64,000 nt of DNA from Chaetomium olivaceum (taxonomy: Eukaryota; Ascomycota; Sordariomycetes; Sordariales; Chaetomiaceae). Positions 32,296-43,971 of this stretch are shown here, piece after piece. A model generated the notes under the pieces. That model was not told the origin of the DNA and searched no databases. It worked only from the letters and a program-made list of their open reading frames with translations. Within the stretch, counting starts at the first letter, position 1, and each line of letters begins with the position of its first letter. A program made the position numbers and the translations under genes. The DNA lies in the NCBI GenBank assembly GCA_039881045.1, contig JAYWVB010000004.1:1178001-1242000 (forward strand), in the 5' to 3' direction.

Positions 32296-34060
32296 GACCA
32301 ATGCACAAATTCTCGAGCGTGGGGTTGGGGGTGGCATTGCTGGCTGGCTTCTTTCGGGCCATGCACGCCGAGATCCAAAGTGCAGTTGGGAATCGAGGAA
32401 AGTTGGTGTGGTGGGTTTGTTGTTTGTCATCAGTCAGCTTGACATCCGGGGTCCGGTTCCGAAGCGATCCTTGAATGGGAAGAAAGTCCATGACATCGAA
32501 GACTTCTGGCTCGAATCTCGTCTTCAATCTTGATCTGGGCGTGCCTGCGGGCCCCATCTTGAAGATATGCACATCCATAGGTACGTAGGTGCATCCAAAA
32601 GCCCGAGATGCATTGGACTCGGGCAGCTTGCTGCATGCAGCCTTGTTTCTTGACGTGCCGTGTGCATTCCGGTGTCGTCAAACAAAACAGCATTGGTTCC
32701 TCGGTTGCTGTGGTTGTACTTGGGCAGCAATGCTGTGGTCGCCCCCCGGTCGACCCAGGCGCGGGGCTGCTTTTTCAAGGGGGCAAATGGGTGGTCGTTG
32801 AGCCGCCCCAAACAAGGCTCGACACAATGGGTGGATAATAACCGTTGCGGATACGGGCGTATTGATTTTGATGTGTGCGCCGTCCCGGAGCCATGGCAAT
32901 GGGAGGGGGGGTCACTCGTTAGTCTAGTTATTGAACGAAGGCATCTCACGGTTGAAGGTACACACATGATCGGAAAATACATAATGAGCCTGGAGGAATG
33001 CTCCGCGGCCCCGGTGTCAGGTCGGGCGATGACAACCGTGCTCCTCATGGAAGTCGGGCTGCCGTTGGGTGTTTGGCTGGGTTTGGTTGTTCATTGGCCC
33101 GGAGTCGTGGTCAGGCAGCAGGAACCAACAAGGAACCCATCACTTCGGTTCCGGATGGTGGTGCGGCTCAGCTTCGCTCAACTCAAAGGTATCCATTTGG
33201 TCGGGGCTGGGGTTTTGCGAGGAGGTTGGTCGGTGTATGTACCTAGGTATCTCCGAGATGTAATTTGTCTGCACCTATCTAGATATTTGAACTGTAGATT
33301 CATGAACGAATCCTTGAGCAAGGACAGCTCTAGGGGTGATAACGGGCTGAATAAAGGTCTCCTCTATTGTAAGTTTTTGTACATGGTTCAGTCTAGGCGA
33401 TGCTATCCCCAATCAACATATCGGTTCTAAAGCAGGATGAAGTCAGGTTTACAATGTACTATTTGTATCGCGTGCCTTGTCGAGGCTCTTCCGTGTTAGT
33501 GAAGGGTCGGGTGAGGCCAGAGGCTGTGGAGCTGTGGAGGAGGGGACGACCGTCCATGGCAGCGGTGTGCGGGTCTATCTTGCCAGAAAGAGCACAGAGT
33601 CCCACGTGCCCGCAAAACCCCTGGTCAACCACCACCGTTTACGGCAAAGCTTGATCTTCTCGACCCCATCTTGCTCTCTTGGTCTTTCCCCACAGCCCAG
33701 AAAGGAAGGGGTGTCTGGAGATCTGATAACCGCGCGGCGGGGGCGGGAGTTTTACTGTGTACCTGAGGGAGTTTCCATTCTTCAACATATCACACCAGAA
33801 GTCACACCGTGGAGTTTTTGTGGTTTCTTTTCTGAAGAGACATGACATGACGCAAATCATCATGCAAAGAATCAGTTAAACTCAAAATACCGGGAGTTAA
33901 CGAACAAGCAGATGGCCGGGCAGGTTGATGCCCGTCACAGGGCTGGCGCGTGCATGCTAACGAACCCCCTCTGCCCCTCTGCCCATCGACGCTGTTACAC
34001 GTGTTGCACCACCCCACTAACATCCCTGTTTCCGCACTGCCCCACAGTCACCAGCAGTCG

Positions 34061-34090
34061 TCCCATCTGTCCCATCTGTCCCATCTATCC
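34061..34090. repeat. Short 9-bp tandem repeat
   Basis: Three consecutive copies of TCCCATCTG, the last with one change, in a pyrimidine-rich region upstream of the kinase-like gene. Confidence 0.85.
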
Positions 34091-35154
34091 CATTTTGTTC
34101 CACCTCAAGCCTCCGTACTCGACCGTACCTTCTCCTGCTTCGTGCAGCATGCAGGAGGAAGAACACAAACAGGAGATGCCGCGCGGAGAACCAATCCTCC
34201 AATCCTGGGTTTGCTGTAACAATAGTGCGGAGCCGAGTCAGCCAGAACCAACCGCAACGAGTAACGGTGCTGAAGTAACCCATCTCCCGTCTGATTTTTC
34301 TCGTGTGAGTGTGCCCGGGCTGTCACGCTTGTGTGTGTGGTGTTTCCATGTCCCGGGGGTCGCCGCTTCCATCTCGAAATCCCACTTCGCTTCAACCCGT
34401 TCTCCCACTCGGGGTCATCACGGTCACACCCTGACACCCACCACGACCTGCTCTCTGCAACGTCATCTTTCATCTTTTTCATCTCACACACCACCATCTC
34501 ATCCTCTTTTTTTCACCTAATGAAAAGTCTTTTTTCCTTGTCAGCCGAGCCTCAGCAGCCCGCCGTTCCCCGATGCCTCATTGCGGCCCCCGGGTTCCAA
34601 GGCTCTGAACCCATAGCTGCACCTGCATCTTTAATGGCATTTCAACAACGCTAGTCCGCCGAACGAGCACAATCGAAAACCACCCTGTTCTGCCGGCAAT
34701 TTTCGTCTCTCAACTCGCCTGCTTGTGGTCAGCCTGCCGTGCCCGGTGAGGCTCACTGCATGGTTCGAGAAGGCTAATACGCCCGTCCCAACCCAACCCC
34801 CCCGGCGCATACATAACAAGGTCGTGCACATGGCTGCCCACGCTTGATGGATGCGCGCGATCACTTTGCCATATGCTCTTAATCCTTTCATACCTTACCT
34901 CGTCACCCTCCGGTATCCATTCAGGTGAAGGGCGGGAAGGAGCCGGCCGAGTGAAGAGGGGAAACGAGAATTGAGGACGTGGGGCAGAAGGAAACACCAG
35001 TGCCGCCACGGACCCCGCCACTACCTACTTTACGTTATCTTCCGGTCCGACCCATCTTTGACCCTTCTCGGCCCTGTCTTCATCCCACCCGGCCGCCGAG
35101 TTCCGTATTAAACCGGACCCGATACCGCAACAGCACCGTGCCCGGCCGCGCCTC

Positions 35155-38041
35155 ATGGCCCAACCTCATGCCGATCCCGCAGCGGAGCCAGTGGTTCCTT
35201 TGACAACCACCAATGGTCACACGCAGCAAAGCCGATGGCGCAGGTTTTTTGGTCGGGATAAGGACAATGGAACCGAAAGCGTGGCGGATTCAGCCGTGAA
35301 AGGCGAGGAGGGCTTTGAGCAACCAGATGACGCCAGAGCCGGCCTCATTCAACGTGTCTCCCGGAAAGTCGTCCCAGGCCTGCCCCGAACTCAAACATTT
35401 AAAAGGCAGCGTTCCGAGGTGCGGAGCAGGTTAGAACCTGTCCACCCTACACCCGCCGAGCGAAGGACAGTCTCCATGGACAGGCGTGTGCGTGATTCCA
35501 ACACCGCTTTCAACCACCCGGACCCGCGAACCAGCGCCCCCGACTTCCTGCACCACTATCTGAGCAACCCGCCTTCTCCTTCCTTCCCCATGAGTCCGCC
35601 AGAGGACTGGCCTGACGCGCCTGAGGACCTCGAAACCCTCGACGCCGATATGGACTCGGTCCACGATGACTTTCTTTACGACGTCGATGCTCTCTCCAAG
35701 ATGGATGTCCAGTCCTTGACTACTTCGCAATACGACGCCTTAATCGAGAGCGAGCTAGAGCGCAAATGGATCCTCAACCTGTCCATGTACTTCCGGGACA
35801 AGTCCAAGAGGGAAAAGTTCTTCGTCACCTTCCGCCAGCATGAACACCACTGGCGACGCGTCACCGTCTCGCTCGACTACCGTAATGCTCCAGAGAGCTC
35901 CCTCGAGGCTGACCTCGCTGGCACCCAATACCAGCGGGACAAGAGCGCCAAGATATACGAGGCCATCCGTGACAGTCTTGCCGAGATTGACTTCTACAGC
36001 ACCGTCACCAACCTGAAACTGGAAACAAAAGAAGGGAGGCTGCATGTTCACGTCGTCGAGGATGTTAATGTATGTCGTGCGAGTCTTCTGCCTGTAACCC
36101 CTGCTGACACCCATCAAGGAAATCATCAGCTACCCGCCAGTCCGGATGATCGAACACATGGACTGCAGAAGAGTCAAGGAGCGGGAGATTCACTTTGATT
36201 CGCACCTGTCGGGATTCGTTTACAAGGTTCAAGTGCATGGCAGGCTGCTGATAAAGAAGGAAATCCCGGGCCCGGACACGGTCGACGAATTTCTGTACGA
36301 GATCAACGCGCTTCACCAGCTCTGTCCCGCCAAGAACGTGATCGAGTTCTACGGAATTGTCGTCGACGACAGGGAAGAACACGTCACAGGCCTGCTCATC
36401 AGCTACGCCTCTCAGGGTGCCCTAATCGATGTCATCTTCGACAACGACCATTCGCTGCCATGGTGCACGCGAGAGAAATGGGCCCGCCAGATTGTCGGCG
36501 GTTTATCCGAGATTCATGAGGCCGGCTTTGTCCAAGGCGATTTCACCTTGTCTAATATTGTCATTGACAAGAACTACGATGCAAAGATCATCGACATCAA
36601 CCGACGGGGCTGCCCAATCGGGTGGGAACCTCCGGAAGCAACGCCTTTGGTTGAGAGCAATCAACGAATCTCCATGTACATCGGCGTCAAGTCCGATCTC
36701 TATCAGCTCGGAATGGTTCTCTGGGCTTTGGCAACACAAGAGGATGACCCTGATGCATATGGCCGCCCGTTAAAACTCGACCCAGATATCCAGGTGCCAG
36801 CGTGGTACAGATGCATCGTGAGCACTTGTCTAAGCACTGAGCCCAGGGATCGTGTCCAGGCCATCCAGCTTCTGTCGTGGTTTCCCGAGCCAGAAGAGGA
36901 AAGTCAGTATGGTGGCGTCACTGGGTCCGCCGTGTCCGTAAACGGCAACGGCAATGCTCGGCATGACTACTTGTCGCCGAGCGGCTTACCGCGAATCAAG
37001 GCCGTCCACCCTCAGAATGACTGGGCCTTCGTGGGCTGGAGTAATCACCCGGCGGACGAGCCCTTTTACTATCCGAGCAGGGGCCGATCTCCGCCATCGC
37101 CGATGCCGAGCAACCAAGGAGACCATGACCCCGGGCGATTCGGTCACCAATCGTATACTTGGTCCGAGAGCTACAACCGTGCGCCCACCGTGCCGTCTGT
37201 TGACCACGTTCTCGCCAGGGAGTCTCGAGGGAAAGCGATGTCTGCTGGTCCGCAGGGTAGCGAGGAGACATTGGAGACATATGCGGACGGACCTTATCGC
37301 TTCCGGGGTGCTGTGACCGAGACAAGCAAGGATGACGAAGTCTCTGCACAACGAGGACGCTCAGAGCAAAGGAAATACGATGGTGGGGGGACGGAGCAGG
37401 TGGCGTGTGACGGCCGGGGCTCGATTTTGGCATCAAAACAGAACCCACCGCCGCTACCCCAGAGTATCGGAGAGGAAGGACATGCTGCCGGAGGTGGGGA
37501 TGGGGCCCAGAGCCAGGGGCACACGAAACCGGGATCACAGGCCGATAGCGGAAAGGACCTCACAGAGCGCGCCAGCACCCCCCGGGAGCATCGAGGCTAT
37601 TATATCGGCAGCAGGGAACGGTCCGTCTCTCGCGGGAGGAGCGGTAAAACATCGACGGAGTCAGCATCACGACAGGACGCTCAGCAAAGAACAATCATCA
37701 CTACCGCCAATGAACAGTCAACCCACGGCCTTCCTGCCGCTGCCAGCAGTGGGAACTACGAGGGCGATGCCCGAACTGACAGGGACGGACATCTACACAC
37801 CTCCGGAAACGAAGTCAACGCAACCCACAAACCACCCGTGCCAGACCCGCCTCCGGTTGCGCACACCAAATTTGAGCGGGCGAATGACGACCTAAAGGGT
37901 GTCGGTTCAGCTTTGGGTCCTATTAATATCGACGACCGCGACGCGAATCGACGACATGAGATCAACATTGACGAGGATCTGGTCTCGGAGCTTGAGAAGG
38001 GCCTTGGAGAGGTCCCAGCTACCACCAACGACAGAAGATGA
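35155..38041 (+). CDS. Protein-kinase-like protein with long disordered tail
   Basis: About 945 residues in two exons (35155-36069, 36119-38041) joined across a 49-bp GT-AG intron. The first about 180 residues are charged and low-complexity. A fungal domain follows (EKFFVTFRQHEHHWRRVTVS, YEAIRDSLAEIDFYSTVTNL), then a kinase-like fold from about residue 330 to 590. A Lys in LLIKKE lies in the position expected for ATP contact. The catalytic loop reads VQGDFTLSNIVID, retaining Asp and Asn near 445. The metal-binding motif reads IIDINRRGCP in place of DFG. Helix-F-like SDLYQLGMVLWALAT and an Arg-containing C-lobe end (STCLSTEPRDRVQA) follow. The last about 350 residues are Ser/Gly/Arg-rich and disordered. 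It may be active or a pseudokinase; substrates are unknown. Start chosen as the first ATG of the long frame. Confidence 0.85.
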
Positions 38042-40704
38042 CGACTAACGACGGGAAGCGTTTGTTTGTTGTCGTATATACACGGTATTTTCTTTTAATC
38101 TCTCCTCTTTGGTGACTTATAATCGTATGCGGTGCTTTCATTTTACTTTTTATTCATGGGGGCGGCTTTATAGCGAGGGTGGGCGCAAGCGCAAAGGACA
38201 AGGTGACTTGGTTCATTGGGTTTTGAGTGAGGGAGTAGGGACAGGCGCGCGGACATGGGCGACGGTGGGAGGCACTCTGAATGATTTATGACTTTTTGCG
38301 TTGCTATTTCGCCATTTCTACTTGCCATCTATCATTGCATTTGACGCTGGTTATTGTTGGGTGGCATTCTGTTATTCTTGTTACTATTGTTGCTTCGACC
38401 TAAATTATTCTAATACGTTCTGCAAAGGACAAGTGTGTTATGATTTGCAACAAGACGCTGAAGTTCCATGTTGTTGGTGTTGGTTCAGGGTCGATATTCA
38501 TATGAATGCTGTTGGCTTTGTTGACTTACATTGTTTTCCGTAAACTACCAGATGTATTGACTGCTTTCATAGTTACTTTTCGAGGTCTGCGCTCCCCGTT
38601 TTCGAGGAAAACAAAGCCAAGGCAACGAACATATTTAACACCTTCCCGACGGCGTCCCTCCTGACAAAGCTATTATGACCTTGCCGTGGTGGCATTGCTT
38701 TGACACGGACGTTTCCTTCGCCAAACTCCACAAAGCGCAACCCAACACACATTCATACCGCTTGACAGAGGAGAGACTCATAGGAAACGGACGAGCTCCT
38801 CTACCTTAACCGGCCCGCTCAATATGAAGTCTTGGACGGCATTCATGCCTCGGATAGAGAGAGCAACTCCGAAGTATGTCCATACGATGTGGCGGGCTCC
38901 GTCGGGATCGAGGCTCTGACAAAACTTACGGAGAGCTAAGACATCACTACCTTAGTGCATGTAGTTATGTGTGCCCGACCTCCACAATCCCACTCGACCA
39001 AGGATGTGTGTTTCAGGCGTGGTTGCAGAAGAGTGGTTGCTAAACTGAGTAGTTAACTAGCGGTGGGCGTGATATATGACTTTTTTTGATGAGGTGGCAT
39101 AGGCACATATGTGTATTGTTAAAAGCTGCAGCAAGAACTTGGGGGCCGCCTGTCAAAGAGTCCGGGCGCGCGGAAGACGACGGTGACAACAACAGCGTCA
39201 CCGATGAAGTGGGTTTTTGCCGAACGGGGGGCGGTGTGGAGTGCCCGCTCCCGAAACTCCGGGGTGGCGGTGGAGACCGAGCAAAAGCGAACCGTGACGA
39301 ATGTGATGCGAGCTGAAGGAGGATGTCACTCCATGCAGAGTAAGGGGTGAAAAACTCGGAAGTAAGCCTTGTTTTCTTACGTGTGCGGCGGGGTAGGACA
39401 TTGAGCGGTGGCTTGAGTTGTTGACATTTTGAGGCATTACTTGTTCGCAAAAGCCCAGTCCCCGAGTTATTCTGAATACCAAGTCGCCATCAACATCGGG
39501 AGGGAGTGTTCTCTTGGAGCGGCGGAAGTGGACACAAGATCGCGGAGAGGCAGCCCCACCTTACAGGGCTGAGGACAAATGCCGCATTCCAGCCCTCAGC
39601 CCCACGGGCGGATGCTCTTCTGTGGCGGCCCGCGTTGTGATTGTGGCGTCAACAGCTCGCGTGCCAAACGCAGGAACGAGAAGATCCTTGTGAGTGGCTC
39701 GAGAGCGGGCATCTTGATGGGACAGGACGAACATGCGCGCGTCCCATCTCTCCTCAGCTACCAACAACCGAAAAATTGCATGTGATTCCCAAAACTGGTC
39801 AGAATATGGAGAACCCTTACAGTCAACGACTTTGCGATACCGTGAATTGCCACCCATTCCAAGCCGAGATGGGGCGGAGGTGTGGGTTTCTGATTTTTAC
39901 CAGAAGCTTGGGGATGCGGTCAAGTGGGGCCCGGTTCGACCGGTTCCCTCGTCCCCTGATACAAATAACCAATCAGCGAGCTGGGAGCTTCGCAAAGGCA
40001 GCCGAGAGGTCCAACACCTCCCCAACACTTTCCTCAACAATTTCGGCCGGGACAACGGCTGCCCTCCAAACCTGGCTCTTTTGGGCAGGGAGAGGCGTTT
40101 CCAACGTGATGGCGTGTCGCACAGGCTTCGACAGGCTCTTCTCGGCCGAGGCCGAACAATTGATCTGGCCATGAGCTGCGGAAAACGGTCTTGGACCCGA
40201 CCTGCCGAGCCGATTGTCTCTTCGAGATGCCCCAACGGATGGAGTGGATGAAAGTGGCATGAGTGGCAACCGCCTTTTCTGGGTCGAGAAAGTCGATGAC
40301 AGAGCCGGGAGGAGTTTCACGTTTCCATCTTGAATTTAATTGTCCAATTGGAATGCCCGTTTTTTGTTGTTGAACACTGGGGACTGGTTTCGCTTTCCCA
40401 TGCTCGCCATGCACCCATGGTGCCATGCAAGCACACAACCAGGGAGCGACATTCCTTGACTGACACTTGGACCTTCCTCCTCAACCACCCGCAGCTGCTC
40501 CCTGCTTAAACCCACCCTTGCTCTTTTGCATTTCCATATAATAACTTCCCGCCTTGTCACACCCTTCCCTTTCCACCTTGGCTCGACCAAGAACCTGCAC
40601 CCCCTCCACCACTCTTCACATCGATCGACTCTGGTTGATTGAGTGAGCATCCGGGGTAGACGTTGTTCCCGCATCGACGACACCTCAAACGAGCATCGTT
40701 CGCG
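38042..40704. other. Gene-free stretch of about 2.7 kb
   Basis: Holds the 3' region of the kinase-like gene, including T-rich sequence at 38080-38560, and the upstream region of OLE1. Overlapping open frames at 39560-40450 on both strands show no family features and no plausible splicing. The last 200 bp is C/T-rich, typical of a strong fungal promoter or leader. Confidence 0.55.
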
Positions 40705-42380
40705 ATGGCCTCGTCCACGTCCAAGGTGCCCGTGGCGCAAGCCGAGACCTTCCCGGACGGCACCACCGACCATGTTCCTCTGCGGAAGAAGACTTATGAT
40801 CTCCGCAAGCCTCGTACGTTTCGGTCTATGTTATGTACGTTGATGGTTTTGATATACTAACGATCGCCGATACAGACATCACCGAGCAACCGATAACATG
40901 GGCCAACTGGTACCAACATGTCAACTGGCTCAACACATACTTCATTATCGTTGTGCCTATGATTGGTCTTATCTCTTCGTACTGGATCTCCCTACAGTAC
41001 AAGACGGCCATCTTCGCTGTCGTTTATTACTACTTCGCTGGCCTCGGCATTAGTAAGTTTCAACGATGGGGCGGGGAACATAAGGGGATGGCTCGGAATG
41101 ACTAACACAACCCTCCAGCTGCCGGTTACCATCGTCTGTGGGCTCACTCGAGCTACAAGGCATCCCTTCCCCTCAAGATCTTCCTCGCCGCCGGTGGCGC
41201 TGCCGCCGTTGAGGGCAGCGCTCGTTGGTGGTCCAGCCTCCACCGCTCTCACCACCGCTACACCGATACCGAGAAGGACCCGTACTCGGTCCGCAAGGGC
41301 CTGCTTTACAGCCACATCGGATGGATGGTCATGAAGCAGAACCCCCGCCGCATCGGCCGCACCGACATCACCGACCTGAATGACGACGCTGTCGTTGTCT
41401 GGCAGCATCGCAACTACCTCAAGTCGGTTCTCACCATGGCCTTGATTGTGCCCACTCTCATCTGCGGTCTCGGCTGGGGTGACTTCTGGGGTGGTTTCGT
41501 CTACGGCGGTATCCTGAGAATGTGAGTTGCACCATCACCCAATACCTACTTGTATTCCCCGTATACTAACCCCCATCTCAGCTTCTTCATCCAGCAGGCT
41601 ACCTTCTGCGTCAACAGCTTGGCTCACTGGCTTGGCGACCAACCCTTCGATGACCGCAACTCACCGAGGGACCACGTCATCACCGCTCTTGTTACTCTCG
41701 GCGAAGGCTACCACAAGTATGTGCATATTCCAGTCCCTTCGCTCCTCAAACCACGGTAACTAACTGTGATACCTAGCTTCCACCACGAGTTCCCCAGCGA
41801 CTTCCGTAACGCGATCGAGTGGTGGCAATACGACCCTACCAAGTGGTTCATCTGGACCATGAAGCAGCTCGGCCTCGCCTACAACCTGAAGACCTTCCCC
41901 CAGAATGAGATCGAGAAGGGCCGTGTCCAGCAGCAGCAGAAGAAGCTCGACCAGAAGCGCTCCACCCTCGACTGGGGTATCCCTCTCGAGAGCCTCCCCG
42001 TTGTCAGCTGGGACGATTTCGTCGAGGAGTCCAAGAATGGCAAGGCCTGGATTGCCGTCGCTGGTGTCATCCACGACGTCGGCAAGTTCATCGCTGATCA
42101 CCCCGGTGGCAAGGCGCTTATCTCGTCCGCCATCGGCAAGGACGCCACTGCTGTTTTCAACGGCGGTGTTTACAGCCACTCGAACGCCGCCCACAACCTG
42201 CTCTCAACGATGAGAGTCGGTGTCCTGAGGGGTGGCTGCGAGGTCGAGATTTGGAAGCGCGCCCAATCCGAGAACAAGGATGTCAACGCCGTCACCGACT
42301 CCTCTGGCCAGCGCATCGTCCGCGCCGGCGACCAGATCACCCGTATCGGTCGTCCCATTACCACTGCCGACACCGCATAA
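40705..42380 (+). CDS. OLE1: Stearoyl-CoA (acyl-CoA) delta-9 desaturase with cytochrome b5 domain
   Basis: Endoplasmic reticulum enzyme that introduces the first double bond into palmitoyl- and stearoyl-CoA, using electrons through its own cytochrome b5 domain. Five exons: 40705-40813, 40876-41052, 41119-41521, 41582-41716 and 41777-42380; introns 60-66 bp; 475 residues. The three histidine boxes that bind the di-iron centre are present: HRLWAH (100-105), HRSHH (137-141) and HNFHH (274-278, split by the last intron). Hydrophobic segments around residues 58-95 and 185-235 form the membrane hairpins. The C-terminal cytochrome b5 domain has the haem-binding HPGG with His383 and a second His near residue 408. 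It is complete, with no frame break. Confidence 0.97.
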
Positions 42381-43971
42381 GTGGAGGCAGTTGGCACATT
42401 TGAAGAGGAAATATGTCACAGCTTGGGCCCTTAATATCGGCCAACCGCGAGAGGTGGCTGGCCGAGGGGTGTCCCTTTTTTCTCGACTTTAGACAGCTGT
42501 GGTGGCACACGTCATTGTTAAAAAGTGCTCGTCTGCTTTTGGGTCTTTTCCGGCGTTACGAGTGAATGGGTAATGGGATTGGAGTTTTCTGTCAATCACG
42601 GCGTGGCATTGGGGCATTGGCATGGTTTTAGAGGCATTAACGAGACTTGAATGTGAAAGACAAAAATATGACATCCACAATACTTACTCGCGGTTCTTGC
42701 ATTTCCGAATGACTCAAGTGTTGCTGTCGTAACCTATAAAATATGCTGGCGGCTACTTCAACCTCATATGAGAGAGTTAACAGATGAAAGTGTTCAGCCT
42801 CGGCGAAGTTGTCAATCGTAACTGTTTGTTCTAACCATCACCAGCGTGTTAGGGGAAGTGTGTGCATGTACGGGTGCTCTCAACCTGAGTCTTTCGAACC
42901 ACTGAAGCAAACACAGTCGAGGAATATCCCCTTGATACGAATACGCTGAGATCATGGCTTGGCTCGTAACTATGTATTCGCTGTTGTTCTCCGAGGTGAA
43001 CTTGGGCAAGACGGGTCTTCTGACTTCTCTCTATCTCTCGACCACGCCGAGGGCCCATGGTGATATACTCCAGCACTGTTGAGCCTGAAGGGAGGGGGTG
43101 GGGTTTGGAACCAAGACACGGTTCAAACATCGGGCACTCTGTTATTCGTAGCAGGTTGAATTGTTCGAGAGAAGCATCAACTACCTAGATCTTTGCTTGT
43201 TTGTTGGTTGTGCTGTGATACCACCCTGACGGGACCCTCACTTATATCTACCGAACCCTGAATGTGAAGAAAAAGCAAAAAAAAAAAAAAAAGGGAGATG
43301 CAAAGGAAATAAAAAAGCTGGCGCAATATCGCCGATGGTGTCTAACCGATGCTGTCTGTCTTCCTGTAAAACTAAAAACGCATGTGATACCGCCCCAGTC
43401 CCAGGCTTTGACCCCCCTCAAGCCGAACTCTATGATGACCCGAGAAGCGACGAAAGTGAAAGAGAGATGATTGCGCGTGTGTGAGGAACTGGTGAGATGG
43501 AGTAGAGATCCGAAAACCGTGAGAAAACCGCCCGTCCCGATGCACATCCACCTTAAATTCGCACGATGACCCTTGCCCAAGTCCCTAATTGATCCTTTCG
43601 TCGTGCCATGTAGTTCGCCCATGTGGATGTATATTGGCTCCTGACTCCCCCTGAAATGAACGAACGACCTGAAAATGCGCGTAAAAAACCGGAGATACCG
43701 CTAGATGATATCCCCAAGTGAACCCCTTGCCCGGCTGTCTGCTATGAAATGCGGAAACGATAATAATGGTCTGATGGAAGGAGCAGTTGATCGTGACGTC
43801 GTAGTTAGTGCTGCCCATCCATGCTGGAGAAACCTTAGAAGTTTTGCGAAGCGCTATCCTTGCCCTGCGTTTTATTTGATGATCTTGCGACGGACTCCAA
43901 GGGCCATTACGAAGACTTCGGAAGAAGTTGCATCTGTATCCGCAGTGGTAATCAAGGGGATAGCTAGCCAT
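42381..43971. other. Convergent intergenic region between OLE1 and the SNF2 ATPase
   Basis: Contains both 3' untranslated regions, which converge here. An A-run (about 43277-43292) is the only simple repeat. Short open frames show no protein features. Confidence 0.55.

Larger units (their letters stand above)
31483..35154. other. Gene-free stretch of about 3.7 kb
   Basis: Open frames on both strands are short or lack any family character. The longest, a plus-strand frame at 32660-33430, overlaps others and was rejected. Simple repeats are present: GTAT units (32277-32295) and a 9-bp unit TCCCATCTG repeated three times (34061-34090). The right end (34000-35150) is pyrimidine-rich and probably the promoter and leader of the kinase-like gene. 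Confidence 0.55.

Noticed and set aside
32660..33430. 256-codon plus-strand frame
   Set aside because: No family features, no coding-like third positions, overlaps other equally long frames.
39935..39965. B-box-like GGTTCGACC as a tRNA gene
   Set aside because: No cloverleaf can be formed with the upstream sequence.
39561..40251. Overlapping frames of 98-177 codons on both strands upstream of OLE1
   Set aside because: They shadow one another and have no recognisable motif.
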